Source: Lanius collurio | Lineage: Eukaryota; Chordata; Aves; Passeriformes; Laniidae | Reading direction: 5' to 3' | NCBI GenBank assembly: GCA_020086605.1 | Contig: JACBWW010000018.1 | Location: 10,649,986-10,713,985 of the forward strand | DNA: 64,000 bases | Shown here: positions 35,626 to 47,900 of the stretch, piece by piece | Numbering within the stretch: the stretch's first letter is position 1 | Layout: the number at the start of each line of letters is the position of its first letter | Translations under genes and position numbers: made by a program | Notes under the pieces: model-generated | What the model was told of the DNA's origin: nothing | The model's database searches: none | What the model saw: only the letters and a program-made list of their open reading frames with translations

Positions 35626-37780
35626 GATCGTAAACTGCTTTTAGAATAAGATTGCTTCAGGATAATTCAACAAAAATAATTTGTTGGCCAAAAGTAGGAT
35701 TGACTGAAATAGTCCATGTTTCATTTGTCATGGCTCAAAGGACTCTTGAAGAGACCTCTTCTTTTTTGTGCCTTCTGGGAAAATTGCTTTTCAGCCAGAT
35801 CTGAGCCTGTGAATAACAGCAGAATAAGCACTGCAAGTTGTAATCCCACATTAAATTGTCAGTCATAGTCAATGTTACTTTTTCCTAGTTTTTTTTTTCC
35901 AATTAACTACACTGTGGAGTTGTTGGAACACGAGGCTGATTCCAAAGGGGGAAGCATTAAGTTGTAAAATAGGATGTATGGTGAGTGTAAGATTTGGGGT
36001 CTGAGCTGTTAATCCCACTCACAAGAGAATTTGGAGACAAAAATCACTTGTTTCAGCATGTGCTTGGAGGATCTACTCATTATTGGAGACTTTCACCTTT
36101 GTAGTTATTTCCCTACCACTGAAGGGAAAAAGGTTTAATGTAAGTAATGCAGTCCAACATGGAGGCTGGTGGCACTAGAGCTAGGAAGAAATAAAAATTC
36201 TCACTTCTGTGTGTGTATTTATGCAATACAAATACTGAAGTCAGAACAATATGTGGTTCTGTTTCCTCTGTGAGTCCATGTAAAAGTATGAGAAGAAATA
36301 TGTTCAACTATTTAAACAATGTCATCAATACATCATTTTCAAACTTTAGAGTACTGTTCCCAGATTAAAAAATAACAACAGTAAGACTCAGCAGCCTGAT
36401 ACCAGTTAGAGTGGTAATTATTAATGCAAACAACTGATTCATGCTAGGTGCAATAGATATGACACTTTCAAGAGAATACTCTTTGGTCCAAACTTAACCC
36501 TGTGGGATGTTTCTGTGCATGGAGCTGACTTTGTCCTTACATAGTTTTAGCATGTCCTTACATGCCCTGTTGTACATTGTGCAAATTGCTCAGCTGACTG
36601 AAGGCTGTTCTGTGCTCATAAGGAATCAAAGCAGAGAAGTCCCTCTGAGAAACTTCAGGAGGCTGATGCAGCCCCTGCAGCCATCATGTGGGAGAATTCC
36701 CCTTGGTAGCTGTCAGACTCTGCAGATCCTCCGGTGTAGGACTGCCTGTTCCAGCAGCCCTGTGACTGGAAGCTCCTGGGAACATGAACCTGACATCCAG
36801 TTCATCTGGTTGGGGATCTAGGCTCAGTCACTCAAAACCATAAAATTATCAAGAAGTTACTCACCCAGTATGAAGTGTTGTGGGGGAATCTCTGTTTTTG
36901 AACTGTTTAGTATCTGTGTGTTTTACTTCGTGGAAATATGTAAAAGAAGAGAGAGGCAGCCTGGAAGAACAGGTGGAGAAAAGAAGAGTAAGGGCAGTGA
37001 AACTGGAAACAAAGGTAAGAGGCTAAAGGCTGCAATATTGCTGGAAGGGGATTTGTTGATTGGCCATAAAGTCTTGTGAACAAGTATACACTGCGTGTAC
37101 TGTTGTAGTTTGCAGTGCATTGGTATCTTCTCTCTTCCTCCCTTCTCTCCAGTGAATGTTGCTCATGGCCTTGTTGAGGTTTGGTTGTTTGCTTTGGGGC
37201 TCATTCTGGATCACTTTAAGGTCCTGCATAAAAGCAGATATTGTGCTGCTGGGTTGAACAGATGAACTTGCATTATTCTGGATGAGTTTGTAACTCACTA
37301 TTTTTGAGATCGTAATTCTACTATGATAGTGTTCCTCTTCAGTAGAATAATGATGTTCAGATAAGGATAGTGTGATTTACTATGCCAATAAATTATTGAT
37401 GGGAGGCAACTAAAGTGGGTTTTCCTCTGCCAGTTGGGGCTTGAAAGGCAAGAGTTGCAAATACTATTTATGATACCAAAAGGCATAATTCTTCCAGGTT
37501 TGTTAGAACAAAGAATATGTATGTGAAATATTCCTGTCCTTCTGGGTTTTGAGCAGACTCTTGGTGTTATGCTTCAGTGTGAGATCTGCATCAGTCCCAT
37601 CTACCTCCCTGTAGTGGTACAGAAACTCTTCTCTGCCTCCAAGCAGACCTGGCCTCGTGGTCACGGCTGAAAGCACGGGGATTGGGGCAGCAGGGGGAGG
37701 GGGTAGAGGCTTCCACAAGGCATGTCTCAGTACTTAATACCATAACTCAGCATCACACGGTTCTCACCTTCATTCTTCAC
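34330..37780. other. AT-rich intergenic sequence
   Basis: No gene is recognised. It contains a 34-base T run at 35590-35623. Confidence 0.5.
35590..35623 (+). repeat. poly(T) tract (34 nt)
   Basis: The longest homopolymer in the window. It may be the complement of an old poly(A) tail, but the sequence before it (higher coordinates on the plus strand) matches no element I know. Confidence 0.9.
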
Positions 37781-37789
37781 TCAAGTCTT

Positions 37790-38210
37790 TTAAAATACGT
37801 TTTTAAGCATGTTTCTTTGCTTTATCTAATTGAATTAGGTCGTTAATTGAAATTAGCATACACTAAATTGGCAAAGCAGCAATTGCCTACAAAAACAGAG
37901 CCTGGGCACTAAGCGCAGTTTACCATCTTTTCCTAAAAAGAAAAGCCACCCTTAAAGCGGAGAAAGTGACCTGAATTTACAAAAATGTTACCTTTTATTC
38001 CTTGCTGGATCTTCTGAGATTGCTCCCAAATCAACATTTTGCAGAACAATGGAGCCATTGTCTGCGGGCTGGCAGCAGCATTTGCACATCTTGCCTCAAT
38101 GAATATTTTGTCAGAACAGTTTGTGCATTGCCAAACTGTGCTAACCCCCACCCCCCAAGTTGGAGCTAATTAGTAATGCATAACAAAGGAAGCAGCTTTG
38201 TTTCTTGTCC
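37790..38210. promoter_or_regulatory. candidate enhancer with paired SOX, POU and homeodomain motifs
   Basis: Symmetric factor-type motifs are unusually dense. The palindrome CTAATTGAATTAG is at 37826-37838, with further TTAATTGAAATTAG just after. ACAATGG and CCATTGT, an inverted SOX pair with 2-nt spacing, lie at 38046-38061. CTAATTAG is at 38166-38173. TAATGCATAACAAAGG at 38174-38189 reads CCTTTGTTATGCATTA on the other strand, close to the SOX2-OCT4 composite consensus. A second inverted SOX pair, AACAAAG and CTTTGTT, lies at 38182-38102+100 (38182-38202). The stretch is non-repetitive and lies midway between CHST2 and SLC9A9. Enhancer activity and its target gene are inference. Confidence 0.45.
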
Positions 38211-38214
38211 TCTC

Positions 38215-41200
38215 CCTGAAAGAATAATTTGACCTGCTAACAGATAACTTTTGGGACTATGGGAAGAAGAGGCCACATAAATGTTTTTCTTGTAGTAAAG
38301 ATGCAGCAGGAAGAATTGACTGTTTTGTAGAGGCTGCCCTGGGATTGTTTGCTTGTCAAACATCAAATATGCCATGGAAAACTGATTTTGCTTCTCAGAA
38401 TTTGCCTTTTTGTCCCCTTTGGTTTTTACTGTGTTATGTCAAAATTGGATATGCTTATTATAGTTCTACTGTAAAACCAGTGGTTCACAAGCCCGTGCTC
38501 TGTCACACCCACCATTTGTTAGTTTATTATCATAAGTTCTTCAGTTCTTCTTATTTGTTTTCTTCCTTTTTTCCACCCACACCACAGCATGCCTGTGGAT
38601 TCTTTTGTGGAGGCTGCAGCTTTCGGAGCCCCTTTAGATGAGCTCTGAGAAAAGCATTATGAGCTAGGCAGTGGCCTTCTCCAGGCTGTGTCTCTTCTGA
38701 AGATGGTAAAATGTAAATAGGCTGTTGGTACAATCCCAGATTCGTTACTGTTTTATAGCTAAGAATGGCTCAAGTGAAAATCTAATTTCCAACATGGTCT
38801 AGGGGAAATGCTTAATTATACACCAAGGAGGAGAAAATGGTTAAGGGGGAAATGACAAGCCCAAAAAACATCAAAACTAATGTATTCTGTGAAAATTCAC
38901 AAAAACTGAAGCAGACAACATAAATTATAAAAAACTATATAAGTTTTCTTTCCTTGAAGGAAGAGAGACACTCTGCATAAATGCTGCCCTGAACAAAGCC
39001 CTTTTATCTTCTAGGGATGATTTTGTATTCAGTGATATTAAAATAATTGTAATTCAAATTAAAATTATTTCTTGTCTTGAAATCACCTAGAGATATGTTT
39101 GGCCCAAATTTCTGATAACTTATTTTCCACGTACTGCTTTTCATCACTGGGCATTGTGTTCTGTTGTAAGCTGCATCCTCTTATTCCTGGGAAGTCTGAC
39201 CACCATCTCTGGCTAGAATAATTCAGTAAGGATGCAGTTGGTTTTGTCAGCAAAAGTGAGAAGTCTCATTTTCTTCTGTTATTACAAGTTCCAGCTTTTG
39301 GTGTTAATTACTGAGGATAATGAATGGATATAGCAGTAAACCTGAGTAAAACTCCTGCATTTGTTGTTGAACTTTTCATAACTGGTCCTTGGCTGAGTTT
39401 GTGGATCTCCAGAATTTGATTATTTGTGAAATATGTTGTTTAAATAGAGAAGTGAATTCTGCAACCCGTTGAAGACATAATCAAATTGGGTGAAACTGAA
39501 CATGTTGAGTTATAAGCATTTTGTTGTTTGTTGTATTCTCTAATATTTTTAATGAGTGGGTTGATGGACAAGACCTCTCTTACTGTCCAGGTCTTAGCAT
39601 AGTTAGAGTTGTCACATGCACAATTCTCATTTTCTCTTTCCATTAATTCAAGGCTTCTGTTAACTTAGCAATAATTTCAATTTAGCATAATTTAACTGAG
39701 AGTCTTTGCAAGACACTTATGAAACAAAATTTTACTGAAATGGCTGTTTGAACACAACAAAAGATGATGATGAAGCTACTCTATAAAAACTTCCCTGGAA
39801 GCAGTTTTGGGTTTGCTTTTGCAAATAAATCTTTCTTCTGCATAGCCAAAAGGCAGTTTCAAAGTATTCTTGACTGTTTCAAGTTTTTGATCTTGATAGG
39901 AGAATTATCAGAAAGAGTTAGAAGATCAAAATAATTATGGAATTAAGAGAAGGGGTGAACAGTGAGAGTGAGAGCATGACACTCCTATCACTGGTAGAAA
40001 CTAATATTGAAATGAGAGATTTGCTTCTAAAGAATTATCTAAGATGTATATTGCTTTGATGGCATTCTCTAAACCATCACCTTTTCTATATGAAGCTTGC
40101 TATATGATGTCTGAGAAGGTTGAATGTAAATTGGTGCATACTCTGAAAAGCTGGAGCCCTTTAGGGACCGTGTTTAAGCAATTAGACTTGGAATTTTAGT
40201 CCTAATGTCAGGACCTGGGAAAGAGGAGCAGTGTCATCTCTGGTCAGTGGTTGGTTATCTCTGTTCTGTGGAGTGATGCTACTGGCTCAGACAGTAAGGC
40301 AGTGTGTAGGATCCTGGAATGTGATGAAAAGGCTGCTGACCATACACCATATATCTTTTCCATCTTGCAGGTGGTCTCCATCCTGTATAATATGGCAAAG
40401 AATTTGTTTTCCAACTATTGCACTGATCCCCTTGAATAAAATGTATCTCACAATAGTTCTGTAAGTTAATTTTTCTGTCTACTTGTAAATGTATTTTGTG
40501 ATGAATTCACAAAGACAGAAATTTCTTAAGGTTGTCTCAGGAAAAAGTAGTTAGAGACAAGTAAATTCTCCTGTTTTCTTTGCTTTTTTAATTTCAAAAC
40601 CTGACTTTCAATTATGCATAATATTCAAGAACTTCTCCCCAGTGAATTGCCAGTCATGTGAGGCAGTGCACTTTCAGGGAAGGTTCTTCAATAGCTTTAT
40701 CCCTAATACCAGCATGTATGGGAGCTTTTTGAGCAGTTCTGCAGGAATCATCTGGCAAGACCATATGTCCATAAGCAACAGGAATGTAGAAGTCTTCCAG
40801 TATTTTTCAGGTACAGTTATTAAATTATTTCCTGTTTCTTCAGTCCAAGTGATCAGCTGTGGCATTAGTATCATGTGGGGAGCTGTGATAAAGTGTCTAG
40901 GGTCAGCTTCATTGAGGAAAAGCAAGATGCAGACTTTAAGGGATTAGTAGGAACATACCTTTACTTCAGCCTCGGGTAGAAGTGATCCTTATGAAGACTC
41001 AAGGACAACAGCTGTGGTAGAGCTCCCCTCTGAAGGCAGCCATGCTTTTGGAGCATGGTCTGAGCTATTGAGAACAACCTGGGATCCTGAATGGGATCTG
41101 CAGTCTTACTGATATGGATAACTAGCCCAAAGTTAGTTCTAGTGTTTTCTTATGTACTGCAGATACAGTTCTTGACTGCATTGCAGATAAACTGTATATA

Positions 41201-44200
41201 TAACTTGATTTGTGTATGTACATATTTATTCACCCTGAAACAGAGAAACTCAGACTGTATGCAGCACTATCCTTGCTGTGCAAAGCCTTGCAATGGCAAT
41301 GAACTGATTTTCAGGGAAAAGCTGTGCCTTATTTGCCTCAAACCAATAACATTTTCCAATGGCTTAGTAGAGCATCTTGCAGTTTTGACATCAGCTTGCA
41401 TCATCTTAAAGACGGGTACGTGCTGGTGCACGGCAACAATAGTTGAGGAAGCTGTTTATGACTTGCCCTTCTATGCATCCTGTGATACCAATGTGGTGTG
41501 TGTGATGGTCACAGTGGTTAACATCTGGTGAACTGCAGTCACCTCAGGTAGCACGTGAAAATTGGAGAGCACAATGTATGCCCAAACTGTCACCGAGTCT
41601 AGCATTTTTAAAAAGGATTCCTTTATTATGGCCTTCTTTAACTCTTTGAGGGTATGACTGCAATTTCTATTTGTTTTCAGTGGAGTGTTCAAGTATGTGA
41701 AAGTAGTGATATGTGAAGTGCCACAAAAAATACAGTAATCTGTAACAAAAAGAACTAAGTGCACTCCAGCATCCATGGGGATGGGAAATAGCAATTTAGC
41801 CAAATGTTCAGAGCACATAATTTTGTGCCTTTACCTGCCTTTTTGAAGTTTCTGGGAGCATAAGGCAAAGCCAGACTTAAAGTTCAACATGGCTCTAATT
41901 AGTAACCAAAGAAAGAAGGTGTATTTGTGTGTTAGCTGGAAAAATGTACCATAAAGGACTTGGCTTTGTTGATCTTGGATCTGATTTCAAATTGGATAAC
42001 TTGCAAAACAGCCCTTTAAATTTAGATGCTGCTTCAGAATGACTGTCAAAACAGTAGAAAACCAAAAAAAGTCTTGTGTAGTGTATGCAAAAAGCAGCTC
42101 TAGGAGCAGCATGGCTGACTGTTACAAGTGATGTGCCATAGGCATCCAGCTGTGTAGATGTAAGGCTTTTTCCTCTGGAAACACATGTGCTTCCCTTTGT
42201 GTTTGCTGAGGCATCATCCAAACTCAAATATACAATATTTTCTCGGGAATGGAACTGCATTTTAAAATGCTCTAGTGACCTCATCAAACAGTCTGGAGGA
42301 AATACAGATGACTGCTGTATGCATTTGGAAACAGAAGAACAGTCACACCTTTTTCAAACAAGGTTACGTGGAATAGAAATGTGAGAGGTAATGCGTGTCC
42401 ATGGGAAGTGGTGAGATTTTTATGTAGGCCCCCAAGCTCTCCTGTGCAACTTCTTACCACTGTTTCAGCAGTGAATCAATTTTTTTTTTTTTGATGAATC
42501 TGTACATTTATGGGATGATTTGAGCTCGAAGAGTTTTAATCTGTTGCTGTTTTTGGCTCAGGTTTTGCAAAAACTTGTTTGCCTTCTTATGAGTTCTGTG
42601 GTTGTGAAGAGTTTGTAGGATTCAAAGTGACCAGAGTAGCTTTTAGACTGATTCTAGAAAGAGTTGCTCAAAAGCTGAAGTTTGTTTAATCTAAACAGTT
42701 TGCTTTTCAATGCAGTTTTTATACCCAGACTTTCTGTATGCACTTTCAAACAAAATTTGAAAGAAGTGAATACTTATTTTGGTGGCAACTGATACTTTTT
42801 TTTCCCTTGAAGCAAAATAGAGTTTTGGATTATTTCACTACCATAACCCCCTTCTCTGAAAAGATTTCTAGAAATATTATTTCCATCTAGCTGAACACTC
42901 ATTTTGAAAATATCTTGGCATTTTTCTAGAGAACTTAATTTGAAAATGTAAAAAATTAGGTATTTAAACATCTTCAAGAATCCCCATCTACACTTTTTTT
43001 AAACATATGTGCTGAATTTCCCTTGGAACTCCATTTCTTGGAGTTGGGAAATGGATGGAGAGTATGCTCTATTGTGACTTTTTATTTGATGGAGGGCAAA
43101 TTGTGCTCTCCATGTGCCCAGTGTTTGTGAGGGGACATTGCACTGATTTGTGTATTCTGTTGTTTTGTGTTACAAGACAAGCTCAGGCCTTGGACAAACC
43201 AGACCTTGTGGATGAGGTCTGTGGTGCTTCCTGAAGCTGCATGTGGTGTTTGGAAGCCCCAGAGCTGGAGAAGCAGCCTGACTGGTGCTGCAAACTTCTA
43301 CATCTGTGAATTTCAAGCTGCAAATTGCTATTGCCAAGCCTGTCTTCTCCAAGTGTGTACATGCATGTCAACAAACTAGAGCAGGAAAAACAAGTGACCT
43401 GGCACTCCTGGCTTGGCCTACTCCCAAAAATTGATCCACCTTCACAGTCTAAGTTTCTCTTTACTGAAGAGAAGGACATGAGTTTAATATTCTGGATAAT
43501 AAAAAGAATACGGATTTAAAATGAGGATAATATACCAGAGAGGGAATTGTTTGTGCTGCTCTGCTTGTGTCTTTGGGCTTTTTGCCTAGCTGGCCAACAC
43601 CCAGAGAGCATGAACTGCTGTGGTTTGCTCCAGGAGAGCAACAAGTGAGGGAAACCAGTTGAGAATTAAGTCCTGCTTCCCATTCCTGATGATGAGAAGC
43701 ACTTACCGAGTGCAGCAGGGGATTTGATGTTTTGTCTAAGGAAAGCAGCTTGCCAGTACTCCAGAGGGAAAGGCAGCCGCTCAGGGAAAAAGGAGAAAAG
43801 TGTTGGATGCAGTGGTGCATAAGACCAAGCCTACAACTCTAACAGAAAATGTTATTTTAGAAATTCTGAGCTGATTCAAATAACAGCCTGGCTGAACAGC
43901 TTCAGCATGTAACACTGCCATGATGAATGCACTGTGAGAGACCTGCCTGAAGCACCAGGGCAGCTGGAGGTCAGCAACTAAGGAAGCAAAATGGAGCAGC
44001 TTGAGAGGTTTCCAGGCTTGATCAGAGACCTCATGGGAAGGGCAGGACTATGGCAACTTCAGGTGCCCACCGTGATGCAGAGAGAAACTGCGTGGGCAAT
44101 AGGCAGAGGAGCTGCCCTGGGGGATCGTGCAGACAGTGCAGCAGAGTCAGTGCTGCACATGAGCTTGTCAAAGGCACTCTGGATGTGTGTAATGGGAAAT

Positions 44201-45725
44201 GTGTCCACAAGGAAAAGACCATGAGAATGAAAGCAGGGGAGAAAAGTTGGGAAGGCTGTTAAGGTCCACTATGATGTACCCCAAAGTGAATGGGGAAGAA
44301 TGGAGCATGGAGAGGGAAATGGGGAAACTGGAATATTGAAACATAGTGGGCAAGAGGGATTTGGAGGCTGAAAATGTGTTGGGACCAAAAAGTACACTTC
44401 TGGGAGCTGCTTCTACTATAAATGATCCTGTTCCTCTGTGCCGTAAGTTTCTCCCCTTCTTAAAATGGGGACATTAACAATTGTCGATGTAACGTTGTGG
44501 GTGTGTGCCCATTGCTTGTATGTGGAAAGGCCCAGAGACCTTAGTCAGGGTCTGAATCTTGTTACATCGAGTGTTGTAAACACCAGAAATGTCCAGACAG
44601 CTTTAAAAATAATTCATGTGCAATTTAAGTGTATTAATGTATGACTGTAAGGAAGCTGTTAGAAGAGTCCCAGCAATATGTTACGGCTTCAAAAAAGAGG
44701 ACATAGGTGGGAAGGGAAGAATAACCATGAAATGGCAAGAATCAAATAAATGAAGCTCACAGAGTATTAGTTCTTAGTTATAGACAGAAAATAAATGCAT
44801 CTGGGCAGAACTGAGAACAGTCTTTCATGACCTTTCAGTGCAGATGAAGATTAAAACCAAATAAGACTTGGAATACTTAGGAGAAAGGGGCACAGAATTA
44901 GAATGGATTATGCTGCTCCTGCTGTGAGAATAAAGGTGATCATAAGTTCTTAGTTTGTAACTTCTGTGGCTAAATAAGGTGCATGTTTTCAATGTTATGA
45001 TTATTTGGTGTCCTATAAGTGTTTATCTAGCCCAAATGTGGTGTCTGTTTGTGGTTGATTCTTTTTTTTTTTTTTTTTTTTTCCCCAAATGGATGGTGTA
45101 GGCAGAGTGCATTCAGTCATGATCTGGTTAGAGGGAGGGTTGTTAAATGGGAAGCGGTTTATTGATTACTATTTTTGCAAGCTGTGATAGCTTACCTTTA
45201 TCATTTTGAGAGATTCTTGTTTTGCCCTTTCACTTAGTGCAAGGTCATGGAACAATTGATTTGGCATTTGGTACAATTTGCAGTTAAAGGGATGAAAACC
45301 ATGGGTGAGGAACTAAAATGGTTGCAGTGTTTGCTTTACTTCTTCCTTCTGCACTTCTCCCCTCCCCCAAATGACTACTTGCTGCATTTTCAAGGAAGGA
45401 AGATTAATAATCAGATTGTCAATCTGTCTACAGATTTCAGTTTGATCAAATGCTGAGCTGGATCCAACAATTTTCTCCAACAGGTGTTGAAGACAGAGTA
45501 GGATTCTTCTGCTCTTATCCACACCCTCCCTCTCTTTCCCTTCACTAAGAGAGCAGCAAATCCATATTACATGCTGTTATCAAAAAGTGTAATTCATTGG
45601 GGTGTGTGCATGGTTATTCTTTATTATTATTTATTTTTAATCCTTTATAAGGCTCTTGTCTAATGTTCCAGCTTTTAAATTGCAAAACATTTTGATTTGA
45701 CTGTTGTCTGAAGAGACAATTTTGA
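38215..45725. other. AT-rich intergenic sequence
   Basis: No gene is established. Overlapping open frames on both strands at 40642-41818 are discussed as a finding. Poly(T) tracts lie at 42480-42492 and 45062-45082. Confidence 0.45.
45062..45082 (+). repeat. poly(T) tract (21 nt)
   Basis: An uninterrupted T run in AT-rich intergenic DNA with no recognisable element beside it. Confidence 0.9.
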
Positions 45726-45726
45726 A

Positions 45727-46222
45727 TTTATTTTAAAAAAGCCAGAGCATACCACAAACTAACACACAACAAGTTATCTATGCAGTGTTCTGACAGACAA
45801 AGATGCTCTACTGTGCTGTTAGATAGTGATTTGACATAATCTCCCTCATATTGCACCATCTTTTTCCATAGGGGATAGAGGCGTCCTGCTGTAGTTTGAG
45901 GCTTGCCAAAACTGGTGGATATTTTTACATAATGTGAAGGGGCAGTGGTTTGGCTTTTTGGTTGGAAGTACAGCACCATCAGCGTGGCGCCAGCAGCTGT
46001 TGGCCACTCCTGCCATGCCGAAATTCCGCAGCAGCACAGCTGCGGGCCGGCCTCCCCTCCTGCACCGCCCTCCGCACGCTGCCGGGGCTGGGCACAGCTG
46101 GCCCCGCTCCAGCCCGCGCTGGGCGCCCCAACAACTGCGTGGCACCTGTCCTGTCCCTGGCAGACACACTGCACGCTGCTCTGTGCCTGCCTGCCTTCGG
46201 AGCACCCTAGGATGGAATTCAT
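45727..46222 (-). other. 164-codon open frame ending in a poly(A) signal, unrecognised
   Basis: On the minus strand an open frame crosses from a GC-rich islet (46220-45990) into AT-rich DNA and stops at 45728. Its TAA overlaps an AATAAA hexamer (complement of 45727-45732). The C-terminal half contains a W-K-K-M-V-Q-Y-E-G-D-Y stretch. This vaguely recalls the tryptophan and G-x-Y pattern near the end of mariner-type transposases, but the catalytic part is absent. I do not recognise the protein. A degraded retrocopy, a transposon remnant or a chance frame are all possible. Confidence 0.2.
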
Positions 46223-47689
46223 TGTGACAGATTAGCTAGTGCTTATGATGGGTTATGGCCAGAATATATCGTATTGGCTATAGATTCCTATAGGAAACAG
46301 TATTCTTGGTACTGGGGACAAATATGAAATACAGACTGCAGAGATGTCTTTCCTTTCTCTTTATGAAGAGGAGTTTGTGATTAGAATAATATGTCATAGA
46401 GCAGGTGCCAAAAGACCAACCAACCTGTGTGGTCTGTTTCAATTTTAAAGAACACCGTAAAGAACAAATTGGCCTTTTCCCTACTTTCATAATGAAAACA
46501 GATAAGTCTAATTAAAACAGAGAGAAATCTAATAAGCCTTTTGTCATTAGTGATGATCAGACACTTAAGGCTTTCAGTAGCCTAACTCTTTCTGTGCAAC
46601 ATTACTAGGTAAGAGATTGCTCCTTGTGCTTTCTTAAAGAGCATTTTCTGTTGACATGCCCTATTTAGAATGTGCAAAGAGTTAATTATATCCAATGCTT
46701 GATGAGTTCTTAGCTTCTGAGAATTTCTCTGGCTGAGGCTGAGAACTGTTATCATATTTCACAGGCAAACTATTTGCTGTTATCCCTGCCCTGCTGAAAG
46801 ACTGCAATTGCTTTACCTTTGTAGGTGATAGTAGTAGAGAAGGGAGGTGGATAATAGGAATGGGAATTCCCTGAGAAAAGTGTGCTATAAAAAACATGCT
46901 GTGTAAATTCCATGTGAAGTTTCTTAATTTTTTTAGCCTCGCTCTTTCAAACCACCTAGCTTCCGGAAAAGTAGTTGTGTATTGTGAGCTGCCTGTGCCA
47001 TGGAGCCATTTGCAGAGGAAATGTGGGGATGAGGTGGCAATTTCCCTAGAGCTGGAAAAAAATTAAGATGCATGATTATTCCTTTACTTCATAATGGAAC
47101 TGGGCTTTGTGTTTATAATAAAAGATAAGCTTATTAGTATTGCAGTTACTTCATCTCACAAACTGCACTTGGAGATGTGGGGAAGACTTAATCTGTTTGT
47201 CATGCCTACCTAATCTTATCTCTAAAAAGAATCTGTGTTTGAGGGCCATTTACTTTCATTCCTTAGAGCTGGGGATGCCCAGCATTGGACAGGAGGAAAC
47301 CTTTTGGTTGTTTTCTGCCGATGTAAGTCAGGAGTGAAAATCCACAGATATGCTGACATGGTTATGGTGAAAGAGAATGGATCCCTGAATTTTTTTTTTT
47401 TTTTAACAGGGATGCTGGTTATTGCAGTGGAAGTCTGCATGTGTGAATGATAATGACAAATCAGGAAATGAATGGAGGAGAACATGTCAGGAAATGGCAG
47501 TTAATATCAACTGAAAATTAAATGAGCTGTGTACAGCACATAAGAGAGCCAGGAATGAGGAGGACAGGAGCAATATAGTTAATATGGCTTCTTTCATCAT
47601 ATTTAATTTTTTTCATGGGCCTGAAAGCCTGAAAATAAGCTGGAGGCAGCAGACTCTGTCTAATCCCCAAGCACTTCCCCCTTTTCCAG

Positions 47690-47900
47690 TGTAACTAGGG
47701 GAACCTGGCATTAGTCATCACTGCAGGTGATTGGGGAGCAGGAGGGATTTATGGCTGAGAAGTGAAGGGTTTAGAAGCCAGTCACAATTCATCTAATCAC
47801 AGCCACTGAACTGACTTTAATTAGAGAGCATTTGGTGTGTTGTTGGCAAGCTTTCCATCTATCATAAACAAAGACACCAAACTAACAAAAATACTTGCCA
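47690..47900. promoter_or_regulatory. candidate conserved non-coding element
   Basis: Several factor-type words cluster in complex sequence: TAATCACAGCC (47795 region), TTTAATTAGAG (about 47817) and ATAAACAAAG, a forkhead/SOX-like word (about 47865). Regulatory function is inference and cannot be tested without an alignment. Confidence 0.2.
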
